Assembly (NCBI GenBank): GCA_003833135.1
Contig: QZLH01000031.1
Coordinates: 1-64,000 of the forward strand
Source of the DNA: Oehlia diaphana
Taxonomy: Eukaryota; Glomeromycota; Glomeromycetes; Glomerales; Glomeraceae
Reading direction: 5' to 3'
Length of the DNA stretch: 64,000 nt
The position numbers and the translations under genes are program-made. Of the stretch, positions 48,034 through 58,979 are shown one piece after another (position 1 is the first letter of the stretch; the number at the start of each line of letters is the position of its first letter). Below the pieces are notes generated by a model that had not been told where the DNA came from, did not search any database, and saw only the letters and a list, made by a program, of their open reading frames with translations.

Positions 48034-48777
48034 TAGGGTTGGATTAGTCTGGTCCAGTTTGGTCTCAAAAAGACTGGTCTTTCAACTTGGACCGGACTGA
48101 ATGGGAACTGGACTGATTTAAATTTAAGAAATTTATCCCTATGATTTTAAGCCTCTAAATTTCACAACATTTTTTTATTAAAACAGTTAAAGAACGTTGC
48201 AGAATGCTTTTTAACATGTAATTCAACAAATGAAAAAACGTTATGCAACATTTTTTATTAAAACAGTTAAAGAGCGTTGTGAAACATTGTTTAACATGCA
48301 ATTTAACAATAAAAAACCTTTACAGAAACTTCAAGATTGTAGCGATAGCTTAATGCGCAGTAATTGCGTTATAAATACATAGTGACCACATTATGTAATT
48401 GTAAAGAATATGCAGTTACTGCGCATTAAGCCATTGCGAAGTTTCTGTAAAGGCATTTTGCAATATTTTTTTATTAAAACAGCTAAAAAATGTTGTGAAA
48501 TGTTTTTTAACATGTAATTTAACAAATAAAAATGTTTCACAACATTTTTTATTATTTTAACAAAAAATGTTGCAAAAACATTTTTTATTAAGCAATTTAA
48601 TAAAATAAACTAATTTTGCATGTTTTTTAATTATATTAACGAGTCATTTTTATTGGATATTAATCATATGAATCAGTTTCTGATCCAGATTGGTTTTCAG
48701 ATCTTGAATTGAAGATCGTGAAGACTGATTTTAAGACTGATGCAGGACTGGTCTTTATTAGGATTAATCCAACCCTA
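48034..48777. mobile_element. 744-bp non-autonomous hAT-like element in an intron
   Basis: Ends are TAGGGTTGGATTAGTC (48034) and, inverted, TAGGGTTGGATTAATC (to 48777). The flanking 8-mers CTGACACC (48026-48033) and TTGATACC (48778-48785) differ only by two C/T changes, as an aged 8-bp hAT target duplication would. Removing the element and one 8-mer leaves a 67-bp intron, exactly the size of other introns here, which independently supports the boundaries. Subterminal GGTCCAGTTTGGTC/GACTGGTCTTT words repeat at both ends. The interior carries hairpin repeats (AACATTTTT..GTTAAAGAACGTTG) like those at 42960-43180. Confidence 0.85.
48317..48453. mobile_element. Nested 137-bp MITE
   Basis: Inverted termini CCTTTACAGAAACTTC...GCTTAATGCGCAGTAA (from 48317) and the reverse complement of TTACTGCGCATTAAGC...GAAGTTTCTGTAAAGG (to 48453) sit inside the hAT-like element and interrupt one of its hairpin repeats, so it inserted later. 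GC-richer than its host element. Confidence 0.8.
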
Positions 48778-50935
48778 TTGATACCATTCCATTCCTATAG
48801 CTAAAGAACCAAGTTGTTGATGCCAAAAGGTATAATTGCCAATTTAGTAGTTCAACAATCACAAATGTCATAGAGGAAGACAACATATTACCTACAAAAA
48901 AGGCAATGATCCAAAATGCATATTCTTGTTAATAAAAGAATATATCCTGAAACTGAATATATATACTATCATAAACAAAAGAAGCTACTCCTTAATTATC
49001 ACTTGTTATTTTATTCCATTGCACTATATTGACCTTATATTTCTGTAGAATTTGAATGATAAAATAGATAATTTCTTTTAAGGCAATCCTAAATAAAAAT
49101 CAACCAAGAAACAGTAGAAGTCAAGCAATAAATGAAGTTTAAGTGAAGTGAGCAATAAGAAACACAAGGTATGGTATATTGAAACAAATTGTTTAGATAA
49201 TATAATATTCTGGCTATTCATAGCATTCAAAAAGCTGAATAATTACTAATTAATAAGATTATTTTTAAATAGAGTCTGAAGCACAAGACCCCATTTCTAT
49301 ATTTGAGGAGTATGATGACTCAGATTCTACACTACCTGAGAAGAAAGAAGATTTAGATTACGTATCAAGGTATTATATAATAATTCTTTTTCTTCAATTT
49401 TTTTTCTTAAGCTTATAGTAATTTTACTTCTATTCATATTAAAAGTGATGATGAAGATTAAAATCCTCTACAAGGACCTATTTACAAATAAAGAATGAAG
49501 GAAAATATGCAGTGAAATCAGAAAATTATTAAAGGTTGATGAAACTTTTATTAATTCAATATTGCCATGATTTGATGTAAGTTGAAAATACAATCATTTT
49601 TTTTTAATTTGTCTAATTTATTTATGATATTACTGACATCAGGTCAAAATAACAGGCAAGATAAGAAACGTCTTAAAAATAATATTTTACCAAAACTTAA
49701 ATGAGCCATATGATCAAGAGAAACACTATGATGCAGAATGGGTAGATATATAATGAGAAAATAATAAGTACATGCATATTTTTTATTTATGATATTGCAA
49801 GAGCTTTAATAATATATACATCTCAAAAAAAGCCTTACAGATAACAAAGATCCCAATAGAATGCTACATAGGTTATATTTTAAATCTTGACATGATATTA
49901 ATATATAGTTGCAGGATTCTGCTTACTTATAATAAAGGTCACTGAAACTCTAAAGTAAAATTACTAAGAAAAAAATTTTGATGATCCTATTATAAATAGA
50001 TAAATTATATTTAAAAAAAGAAATATTACACTGCATTATTATAATTTTTTTCCTTTTAAATTAATTAACCAATAATATTAAAAATTAAAGTAAGGTAAAA
50101 TTACTAGTAAATTTAAAATTTTTTCTAAAGACCTTTATTAAAAGTAAACAAGATCCTATAATCGCTAATAATGATCATAGTCTTCAAATTTAATTAGAAT
50201 AGAGACTGCCAGATAAATTCTTACTATGATTATTTCTGTATATTTTTGAATTTTTACTTACTTGTCTCATAGAAAGAAATCTTCAAATGAGGCAGTATCT
50301 GCAAGAAAAAATTAAAAAAGGGTACGTATACATCATAAAAATATAAAATGTAAGAAAATAGTATCTTATATAGATGGAATATTCAGAACGTATGTCAATG
50401 ATATTAAATATGAAATGATTGAGATAGCTAAGAAATTTGATGAAACTAAATTATTGCCTGACAGATATAAACTGAGTAAAGCAATACACAATATATTAAT
50501 ATACTTTAGTAAAACTAAAAGTCGCTAGTATGCCTCACTTAGATAAATAAAATAAGAATTTTTGCATTATAATATTAATAAACTAAATTAATTTGAATTA
50601 TAGGTCTTAAAATACAAGTTTTACATCTGAATAGTCCTAAAGGATAAGTGTCAATATTAAAATGAGAAAAGCTCTTTGAGATGCCAGTTGCAGTCAAAAA
50701 AATACAGGATCTTATCAGGATGTTGACAAATGTATAAATGCTAAAGGTAAATCCATTATCTTCATTTCTCATCATGAAGTATTCTATTTCATTAACTTAC
50801 TTACCTTTATATACAGAAAATGATTGTAAATTGCGTAAACATAGTGAACTCACAAGTTTAAAATCTAACAGATTTTAAGCAAAAACTAATTGCTATAGAC
50901 ATAGGAACTCTATCATCCTTAATTATTTTGCTATA

Positions 50936-51690
50936 GTTTTATGATACAAAATAAAGATACTGTAATTAAGGCAGATAAAAAGGGCATCATTATCAAGAAG
51001 TTTGTTTGATGATATTATTTAGCAATTATTTTAATTTTCATTTTGAATCTAAAATAATATATTATATAACTTTATGCTTCTTGTTTTACAAAATTGATAA
51101 TGCTTATATATTAGTATTAGTTTAACAGAGTTTAGATTTTATCAATTATATCTTTTTAATATGTATATTTTTCTGAGACAGCTCGTCCAGAAGTTATCAA
51201 TAATAATGATTTGTATCATGTAAATTTCTTAATTGGCCAGATGTGATGTAACTCACATATAAATTTATCCTTTCTTGATCTATTGATCTGCCTATCTAAT
51301 TTTTTGAATGAATATGAGAAAAAATGTATATAAACTTTTTTTGCGCAAAACTATATCTACAATGCTAATAAAAGTAATCAGAATTGCAAAAAATACAATA
51401 ACTGAGAAACTAGTAATTGAAATTGCTTCAAATTTTACAAATTTGTTATTAAATAGATTAATATTAAAAGTATATATTTTTGGCTTTTTATCTTATTTTC
51501 TTGTCCCACAATTGATTTTTTTTTCAAAAAAAAATATTAAAAATTTAAAAGCAAGATAAAAATTTAATAATGATTTAATATTATTCTTAGCCATTAATAA
51601 TCAACATGTATAATTTTTTTTTCTAATAAATTTTTCAATTTTACCTACTAATTTTATCTATTTACTTGCATTTTCTTGTTAAAGTAAAAA
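50936..51690. other. AT-rich intergenic, no gene recognised
   Basis: An 83-codon open frame at 51308-51559 has AT-driven composition and no partner exons. Nothing else is supported. Confidence 0.35.
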
Positions 51691-52019
51691 TAAATTTACA
51701 GTTTTTAAGCTTCATAATGCTTCATTGATATGAATGATTTCCACTTTAGAACTATTATTTACTTCATCTGGATGATTAGTAGACCCACTTTAAACATATC
51801 TTCAAATTCTGAAATATTAAGAAATTTATATATTATATCTTCTTCAGAAATAGTTAGAAATTCTTTTACTTGTATCATATCAGAGTTTCAATTATTCTAT
51901 TAAGTTCACTATCAATATTTGAATCATCATTTTTATCATTATCTTTAGATATAACATCTGAAAGGATTTTAATATGATTCAAACAATTTTAATAATATCA
52001 GTTATAACTTTATTTCAAC

Positions 52020-52185
52020 CTTAAATAAGGTTTAGACAAGATAGCATTTTATCAAAAAGTGAAAAAACTGGCGAAACTCTAAAGAAAAGCAAAACTGAAA
52101 AAACTTATTATAAATACTAAAACTGCTGAAATTCTGCCAAAATTATATAAATCTATAGCAAAATTTTGATAAAATTAATCATAGG
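52020..52185 (+). repeat. Dispersed repeat, copy 2 (related to 35330-35520)
   Basis: Ordered similarity to the earlier copy, lying within the decayed pogo-like element, so it may have inserted there or be part of the same old element family. Confidence 0.65.
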
Positions 52186-54032
52186 ATTTTAAAGAGGTTT
52201 AAGCAGATAACCTTAACCTTGAATAATATATAATATATTGAATTGCTTGCAAAATATTTATTTTTAAATCCTGTATAAACTGGCCTACTTCAACTTGTTC
52301 TAATATCTATCTAAAATAAAATATATATATTAAATTAAGAATTCTGTAAAACTAATATAAAGGTTATAATAGACTTTTGGTTAAAAATACCACATTTTGC
52401 CAAAACTTAAAAAATTATTTTTTATAAATATCTTATTATCTAGTAGTTTAATTTTGATAAACTTTTTTTATTTTGTAAGCCTCATTTAGCTCTTACAATT
52501 TAAAAAAAAATTTATTGAAATTGGATTACTGGATATTGAAATATTTACAAAAAACAATTTTTTAAACCTTAAAAAATGGGTCAATTTGCCAAAAATATGA
52601 CTTATGATAGTATATAAGAGAATTCTGGGGTCTTATTAAATTTGAATTATAGCAAAATAATAAAAGATTTGAAAAAAATTAACTTATTAGATGTGGTAAT
52701 ACCAATAATGCTTTTAAAAGATGTAATTATTTTAAAATTCATTGGTTAAAATTTTAAAGTTGTATTTGATGGCAAAAAATAAATTTCAACATTTTTAAAA
52801 ATTAAATTATTTATTTTATAGCTTATATAATAATTATCAAGAAGTAATAAAACACATTGCTTATCATATTTTATGCTAACTTAATAATCAAATTTTTGAA
52901 GTCATTCTTAAAAAATGGTTGTTAACATTCAAGCTTTAGAATTATTCCAGTAGGATATTGAAAAATTGCCAATATTAATATTTTTAAAGCATTGAGGATT
53001 TGCTTATTTGCCAATTATTAAAAGAGACAGCTTATGTAATTCATCAGCATTTGTACATAAAGCAATTGATAGCTATTCCTTACTTTTTTTACACCAAAAA
53101 GCTGCTTTGTAACTAATGTTTGGTTTAGTTCTAACTTAAAGAATATGTATTATTAATTATTAATAATATAAAGAGATTACAAATATAATATATAAATATT
53201 AAATATTTATTGATAAAAAAGTCTTGTTTCATCTATATTGTAAATATAATCAGAAGGATATTTTGCATATATACTTTGTAATATAAAAGGTAAAACTTCA
53301 GCAATAGTATTTTTATTAGCAAAATTTGCCTTTTCATGAAGCTTTACTTGACAAATACTATTATGTTTCCTAAATTTTTAAAGTCATCTGTTAAAAAACT
53401 ATAAATAAATAATAAAATAATGATTAAACAAACATTATAATAAATTATTAAATAATTATTAAAAAAAAATTTTTATCTTGTAATGTTTTTTGAGAAATTT
53501 CCAGTTCATTAGCTAGTAATAATTTAGCTTTTTTAATTAATATGTCATTACTTAAAATTGTTTTATGCTGATAATATAAAATAAATTTGTTCAAATTTTA
53601 AGATAACAATAGGTTTATGACATTTTGCTTCTAGATTTGTAACTTCTGTAATAAGTTGTTTCTCTTTACTTTGCAAGGTTTTTGTAATTGTAGATTCATT
53701 AACTCTTACCTTTCACTTTTATTCAATCCAGTTCATATACTGAGTTCTAGTTTTCTTGTTATCATAAGCATAAAGATAAAGCTTATATTTCTGAATATCT
53801 GATAAAAAAATGTTTATTTTAGGATAATGAGAATGCAAAATGTTAATCAAACTGCATATACTGCACATATTATACATTATTATATAAGTTCAGATTTTGG
53901 AAGGTTCGGAAGATTATATACATACATTTATGAAAAATAGGACAATATAATTGTACTAAAAAATCATTGCACATGTAAAGTACAAAGGGTGTGCAATTAA
54001 TATTAAACCCCAAAGTTGGGACTGAACTAAAA

Positions 54033-54139
54033 GGTGCAATTATAAAGGGTGCAATTATAAAGAGTGCAATTATAAAGGGTGCAATTATAAAGGGTGCAAT
54101 TATAAAAGGTATGCAATTATGGAGAATGCAATTATGGAG
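54033..54139 (+). repeat. 15-bp tandem repeat, about 7 copies (GGTGCAATTATAAAG)
   Basis: Five near-identical 15-bp units run from 54033 to 54107, followed by two variants (ATGCAATTATGGAGA). The last variant merges into the terminal sequence of the pogo-like element, so the array seems to be an expansion of its subterminal sequence. Confidence 0.85.
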
Positions 54140-54479
54140 AGTTGACTGTGTATATATCAATAAATGCTATTTTGGTAAGCATTGTAAGAGAAAAAAAAGA
54201 AAAAAATTTGAAATATTTTAAAGATCAATTTTTTATATGTGAAAATTAATTTGTTACACAAGTAGTCCTACAGATTTACAGCTGTATTGGGCAGTGTATC
54301 ACTTATTATATTACATTCACTTTAAAGAGGATCAGAAACATGTTAATTTATGTTGCACAAGCAAATATGTATTGTGGCTGGACAATATATTATTTTATTT
54401 ATTCATTTTGCAAAAAAAAATGTTAAATGTTATTCCAATAAATTGTGTTATATCAAGAAAGTAATTGTCTATTTTTAAA

Positions 54480-55268
54480 ACATTTCTCAGAATTAGTCAG
54501 TTAAACAATTGTGATTTTTGTCCCATCTCTTAATTTTAATGCTGGCTGATTAAGATAGTTTATGAATGATAGTAAATTATTTTGTTTTGTATATCAAGAT
54601 AAGATAAATAATCCCTTTGGGAGCTGATAGTGATAAGAAGTTGGTGAAATCATTTCTTGCTTGGCAGGTAAAATACAAGCTGGCTCAAAATTTGGAGCAC
54701 TTGGCATAGTATAGTTGTTTTAGCTAAAAGGTAAGCTTTATAGCCAGTTAAATGACCATCATAATCATATGATACTAATGCCAATTTATCCTTTTCTGAA
54801 TGTGGAGTAGATTAGGATGAAAGCCGGCCTCTTCTTGTAATATATACTGTTTATACTGCCAGATCTGAAATTTCCTCCTATCAATAGCTTGGAGAATTTC
54901 TTTTCTTTTTACATGTTCGATTGGGTTAGTTTTGCTAACAATACATCTCTTCAAGTGGCCATCTTGATAGAAAAATTCGCCTATAAGCCTTTCAGGGATG
55001 AATACTAGGGAGTCACACACACTACAAAATATATAATTTGTTAGATTTCCGCTAGGATGGAATCCCTTTACCATCTTCATAAAACTTTGCATACATGCGA
55101 ATATATCCATTCTTAGAAAAGTATTTTTCTAAATGGACCACAAATATGAGAGCACCACATTTCTGGTGTTTCATTATCATGTTTATATTGTAAAAGGTGT
55201 ATCGCTTTTATTATCTCATTATATCTATCATCACGACAAAGCTAATAGTAGGCATTACTATCTAAATC
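54480..55268 (-). pseudogene. Heavily decayed gene with nonsense codons, family not named
   Basis: From ATG at about 55268 the minus-strand frame reads MDLDSNAYY, stop, LCRDDRYNEIIKAIHLLQYK, then HDNETPEMWCSHICGPFR and several stops. Similar protein-like blocks continue to NYTMPSAPNFEPACILPAKQ and LKLRDGTKITIV near 54500-54720. Stops are TAG, TAA and TGA at positions that could have been Gln, Arg or Trp. A 111-residue open frame at 54775-55110 overlaps in another frame and is less convincing. Confidence 0.45.
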
Positions 55269-56199
55269 CATCTTTATAGCGATAAAATAGTATTTTTAGT
55301 GATTTATATCGTTTATAGTGATCTATAGTGATTTACAGTATATCAAGTATATTATAATATAAAATATCAGATTCATTTTTATTCGATTTGTTCGGGGTGA
55401 AAAATTTTTTCCTGATGGTATGATTCGGCTAAATTAGATCTGATTCCCATTGACGGCTAAATTATGCACAGCGCCGTCGGCTAAAATTTGTATCACATAT
55501 GATCTCCCTAGTTCCCTCGATAGTTCTAGGAGAGTTCCAGGAGCTGGAAGTTTCCATAAATCATGAGATGATCGTGAGGGCAGTTTAATTCCTCATATTT
55601 ATTCGAAAAAAAGATAATCTACTATCAGATCAAGTGAGGTGGTATACTATTAAGGTAGGTCATCCCCGCAGTATCAACAAAATTGTCCACTAATTATGCG
55701 GTGTCAGACATGCATGTCTTCTAATATGCGGTGTTATCGATCAAAAATCTGGACATGCGTGTCACTAATCAAGTATCAATCAAAAAATATTATAACACAT
55801 GGAAAAAATGAATGGCCGAACTGGCTATAAATATATTTTTTTAGATATTGCTGGACATGCATGTCCTGGCGCAGTAATCTATGGCGTAGTACACTATCCC
55901 CGAGCAATTACATATTTAATGTCATCCTTATTTATAGTTGATAGTGAAAAGTTTTTAATCCTTCCTATCATAGCCCTACCCACATTGAAGCTGTCTTTCA
56001 AGCCAGAGAAGCGTTACCAATGGTAACGGTTTTTGCCAAGAAAAATTCACATAAGTTAACTGACACAAAATGTATTCCTGATTTATTGATATAAAAAATC
56101 AATTACAGGATTCGGTAATACATGAACTTGTTTTACTACCTATATACTCTAATCCGTCCCCAACATCGGTATTCTGGATAAAATGGTTGTCAGTTATGC
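55269..56199. other. Intergenic, no gene recognised
   Basis: At 55285-55345 the word ATAGTGATTTATA recurs three to four times (TTTTAGTGATTTATA, TATAGTGATCTATAG, TAGTGATTTACAG). Two copies of ATGCGGTGT with GGACATGC/GACATGCATGTC lie at 55695-55760. A 75-codon ORF at 55799-56026 contains GHACPGAVIYG but has no support. Confidence 0.35.
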
Positions 56200-56420
56200 A
56201 TAGAACATGTAGAGTCAGAAGTAAATTAACAATGTTAAAACTCACCGAAAAGTCTATGTTCTCCGCCTAATAAGGTCCTCGAAATTTCTGATATTAACTT
56301 TGCGAGCTCTGAGTCGCTTCCTTGCAAATGCACAACCACAACCGAAAATATATTTCATTCATACCTTAATTTCTTGCAAGCTGCGATAGGTCGGTTGGTT
56401 CATGCTCGGAGAAAATAGTA
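56200..56420 (-). pseudogene. Duplicate of the 3' part of the NTPase gene at 58980-60285
   Basis: The minus strand reads VVVVHLQGSDSELAKLISEI then SRTLLGGEHRLF. Its DNA aligns with 59165-59045 through shared words GTTGTG, TGCATTT, GAAGCGACTCAG and TAAT, so it is a second, separated copy of that tail, with a different frame favoured. A donor-like GGTGAGTTTT follows. Confidence 0.5.
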
Positions 56421-56790
56421 CGACGGCTTGGAGAAAAAAAGCCCCCACTGATTAGTCAAATACGGTCAATCGTACGACCACTTGTACGTACGACATGAAA
56501 ATCACGTAACTTTTTTTAATAAATACCCCGAATGTCTTGAGTCATTTGATTAATTTAAATAATTTACAATCTGAGTATTAAGCTGTCACTACAAGAGATG
56601 TATTCAGAATGATACACCTGACCTAGTAATTTAATTAGTGATGTATCATGTATATCATGTATCAATAAGCCGATTTTGATCAAATTAAAGGATCAACTTT
56701 TTTGATTTCAAAACAAGGAACAAATTCTCTTCTTTTTATCTTTTTTTATCTCCCAAGAAACTCTCTCAAACTTCTTTTATATTCGTTCTA

Positions 56791-58350
56791 ATGTCTTCCT
56801 TCATTAATAATCAAATACGATGCAAAGAATATATACTTATATTACGTTTATTTTTATGTTTTTGACGTTGCATCTTTTTTCTATTTTTATTCCTCGAAAT
56901 CATTTACAAACTCTTCACCCATCCGCATCTCCTAAGCGTCTTTTTTGTCTATTTTTCTTTCCGGTGTGGTGGGCCTTTTGGTATCTATTCTTCTCCTTTT
57001 TGTATCAGGAGATGTCATATACGCTTGTTGTCGTAGCAAGTATAATGAGAATCTTTTAAACAAAACCGTGGAAAAGGCACTCGACCTAAAATTGATATCT
57101 CAGATGATGAGTTCGTTTCTCGACCTCAAGTTGTAGAACGGTTTAAAATAATTCTTCAACCACATAAAATCATTCGTATTATCATTTGATCTGTGGTGAA
57201 CACGGGACAGGGAAAACTACATTAGCCAGGATCGCTTCAAGTGAGGTTGGGTGTGGCGTTATATATGTTGATATCCCCGCGGATTAGATGAGACTTTTGG
57301 AAAAGCAATTGATTTCGCATTTGAGAAAGTTTCTGTTACTGGACAATGGTTGCGTAAAATCAAATCGGATGGTAAGTTTCCATTATTACTTTATTGTTAA
57401 TAATAACCATTTTGATTCCTATTTTCTTTTAAAGTAGATACACCTAAGCTTTCTGAATGTGCAAAAGCTTTGAAAACCTTCAGACACGCTAGCGAAGGTT
57501 ACAAAGCCAAGCATGATAAGCCAATGGTTATTGTTTACGACAATGTTAGTCACTTGGTTCATAAAGATCCAGAAATCCTTGACATTCTCCAGGATGACGC
57601 GAAGCACAGGGCTGATGATCAAAAATATATCGCTGTATTTGTCTGCAGCGAAGGAGTGTACCTCAGAGAATGGAATGTAAGTACTAACATGATTTTTTTG
57701 TGTTCTTGAAAAAATAGTATTATTTACAAATCATAATTCTTATTTTAGCTCGCAGTGCCTGGTCACGTGCAAAAACGCCTGTAATGGAAATTGGCGACTT
57801 TAGCAAGGAAGTATCGATGGAATATTTGATTAAGAAGCGCAATATAAAGGAAGTAGATGCGAAAAAATTATTTGATTTAGTTGGGGTCGTATCATAGAGC
57901 TAAAGACTGTGGCGGATGACTTCTTGGCTGGACAAGAATTCAAAGGTAGTATCATCATTTTACAATTCAAATTTACACAATTTTGTTCTGGATCAATTGC
58001 TTAATAATTTCTTCTGCAGTCGTTAAACAACAAGTCTTAAACAAAGTTGAAAAAAAATTTCGACCTTCAGAACTCCTTCCTAATGATTTATATTACGAAG
58101 TGGGAAAAAGTATTATCGGTGATTTGTTGAATTCTAAAAAAAATCTAATGAGCTTAGCTTTTTAGATTTTAAAAAATATTTTGATAAGACTGAGAAATTA
58201 AATGAAGTGTTAGGAAGCAATATATTTTCATATCATCCCGAAAAAAACATTGAGACTTTCCAATCTCAATCAGTAAAATTTTATATTCATGAAAATGCGG
58301 ACATATTCTCCGTATCTGGTTCACATATTAAAATTATAGAAGTTAACTAG
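56791..58350 (+). pseudogene. P-loop NTPase with N-terminal membrane segment, broken by several one-base shifts
   Basis: From ATG at 56791 a hydrophobic segment (GVVGLLVSILLLFVSGDVIY) and CCRSKYN are visible, then in a shifted frame PKIDISDDEFVSRPQVVERF, Walker A in CGEHGTGKTTLARIASSEVG, VIYVDIPAD, shift, ETFGKAIDFAFE. After a GTAAGT intron come VDTPKLSECAKALKTF and Walker B MVIVYDNVSHLV with HRADDQKYIAVFVCSEGVYL. Later blocks: SAWSRAKTPVMEIGDFSKEV, IELKTVADDFLAGQEF, PSELLPNDLYYEVGKSIIGD and, shifted, NIETFQSQSVKFYIHENADI to the stop at 58350. At least four shifts are needed, three of which look like single-base losses in T or G runs. STAND/AAA-like ATPase by Walker motifs; the role is unknown. 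Confidence 0.75.
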
Positions 58351-58447
58351 AAATTTTCAAAATGACATATGTACAAATAATGTAATAATGCATAATGCAA
58401 TAAAAATAAAATTCAAATTGAGTAATATTTTATTAATAATTTTTAGA

Positions 58448-58850
58448 AGCAAATGAAATATATGATGCTATCAAAGAGGGAGGGAGTACGCGGATTAATG
58501 CGAGTCAGGAGAAGAGTAATATGCCCGTTTTATTTTGGGACTTCTATAGAGGCGGGAAAATCGATTAACATTGTGATGACATGTTTCAAGAAGCTAGCCG
58601 AGCAACAAACTAACTTACTTTATTATTTACTTTGCGGAATATGCGAGTTCGTTTTGATTGTTAATTTAGATGATGTTAATAATAAATTTTATTTTTCGTT
58701 TGATTTTTGCTTTAGTTGCGCAATGCAGATAAAAGAGTTCACTAACCGGGACGTCACCTTTTTAAATGATTCGCAGGATCGATTTTGGAATACGTTTTTG
58801 AGGCAAATTACGTTAATATGATTACATCACGAAAACCTGATCAACGGCCT
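58448..58850 (+). pseudogene. Coding-like fragment, possibly continuing the upstream NTPase region
   Basis: The frame from 58448 reads EANEIYDAIKEGGSTRINAS and MPVLFWDFYRGGKID before a stop at about 58577. A different frame (58453-58821) is open for 122 codons but reads as Arg/Met-rich noise at its start. Relation to neighbours is unclear. Confidence 0.35.
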
Positions 58851-58979
58851 CTCCTTAATTTAATAATAGTATATAAAGATCGTCAGGGAGAGTTTTTATT
58901 AATAACTAAATTTCATTGAGTACATGCAGGAAAGTTCGAGAACAAATGCTATACTACGGTTATAAATAAGTTATAACTA

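Larger units (their letters stand above)
47610..50935 (+). pseudogene. Decayed multi-exon gene, function unknown, split by transposons in an intron
   Basis: From ATG at 47610 the frame reads MSKSVLDYVQKNLHDINFF, then a frameshift to ENLAWSHYLSALGILSNASD. Further exons are 47882-47981 (SLKLRKGQLENFWLNVEIEN), 48801-about 48930 (LKNQVVDAKRYNCQF), about 49272-49368 (EAQDPISIFEEYDDSDSTLP) and later blocks near 49450, 49650, 50370-50530 (DGIFRTYVNDIKYEMIEIAK) and 50600-50760 (GLKIQVLHLNSPKG). Later blocks contain several stops (TAA, TGA, TAG). Consistent order and protein-like composition support one decayed gene. I cannot name the domain. The intron between 47981 and 48801 holds a hAT-like element. 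Confidence 0.55.
51692..54150 (-). mobile_element. Decayed pogo/Tigger-like DNA transposon
   Basis: Minus-strand blocks match the order of a pogo-family transposase: VRVNESTITKTLQSKEKQLI (about 53720-53660), SIYAKYPSDYIYNIDETRLF (about 53275-53215, the first catalytic Asp region), LSIALCTNADELHKLSLLII (about 53070-53010), ANPQCFKNINIGNFSISYWN, a remnant of LLLLDN about 52850, and an acidic tail at 51700-51990. Stops and frameshifts are numerous. The minus-strand 5' end is CAGTCAACTCTCCATAATTGC at about 54147. The other end may be CAGTTTTTAAGCTTCATAAT at 51698, but that match is weak. Boundaries are approximate. Confidence 0.7.

Noticed and set aside
53870..54221. Frames spelling GAIIK or FIIAP repeats
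   Set aside because: They follow from the 15-bp tandem repeat being a multiple of three; not a gene.
55799..56026. 75-codon frame with GHACPGAVIYG
   Set aside because: No similarity to a family, no splice context, and it lies among short local repeats.
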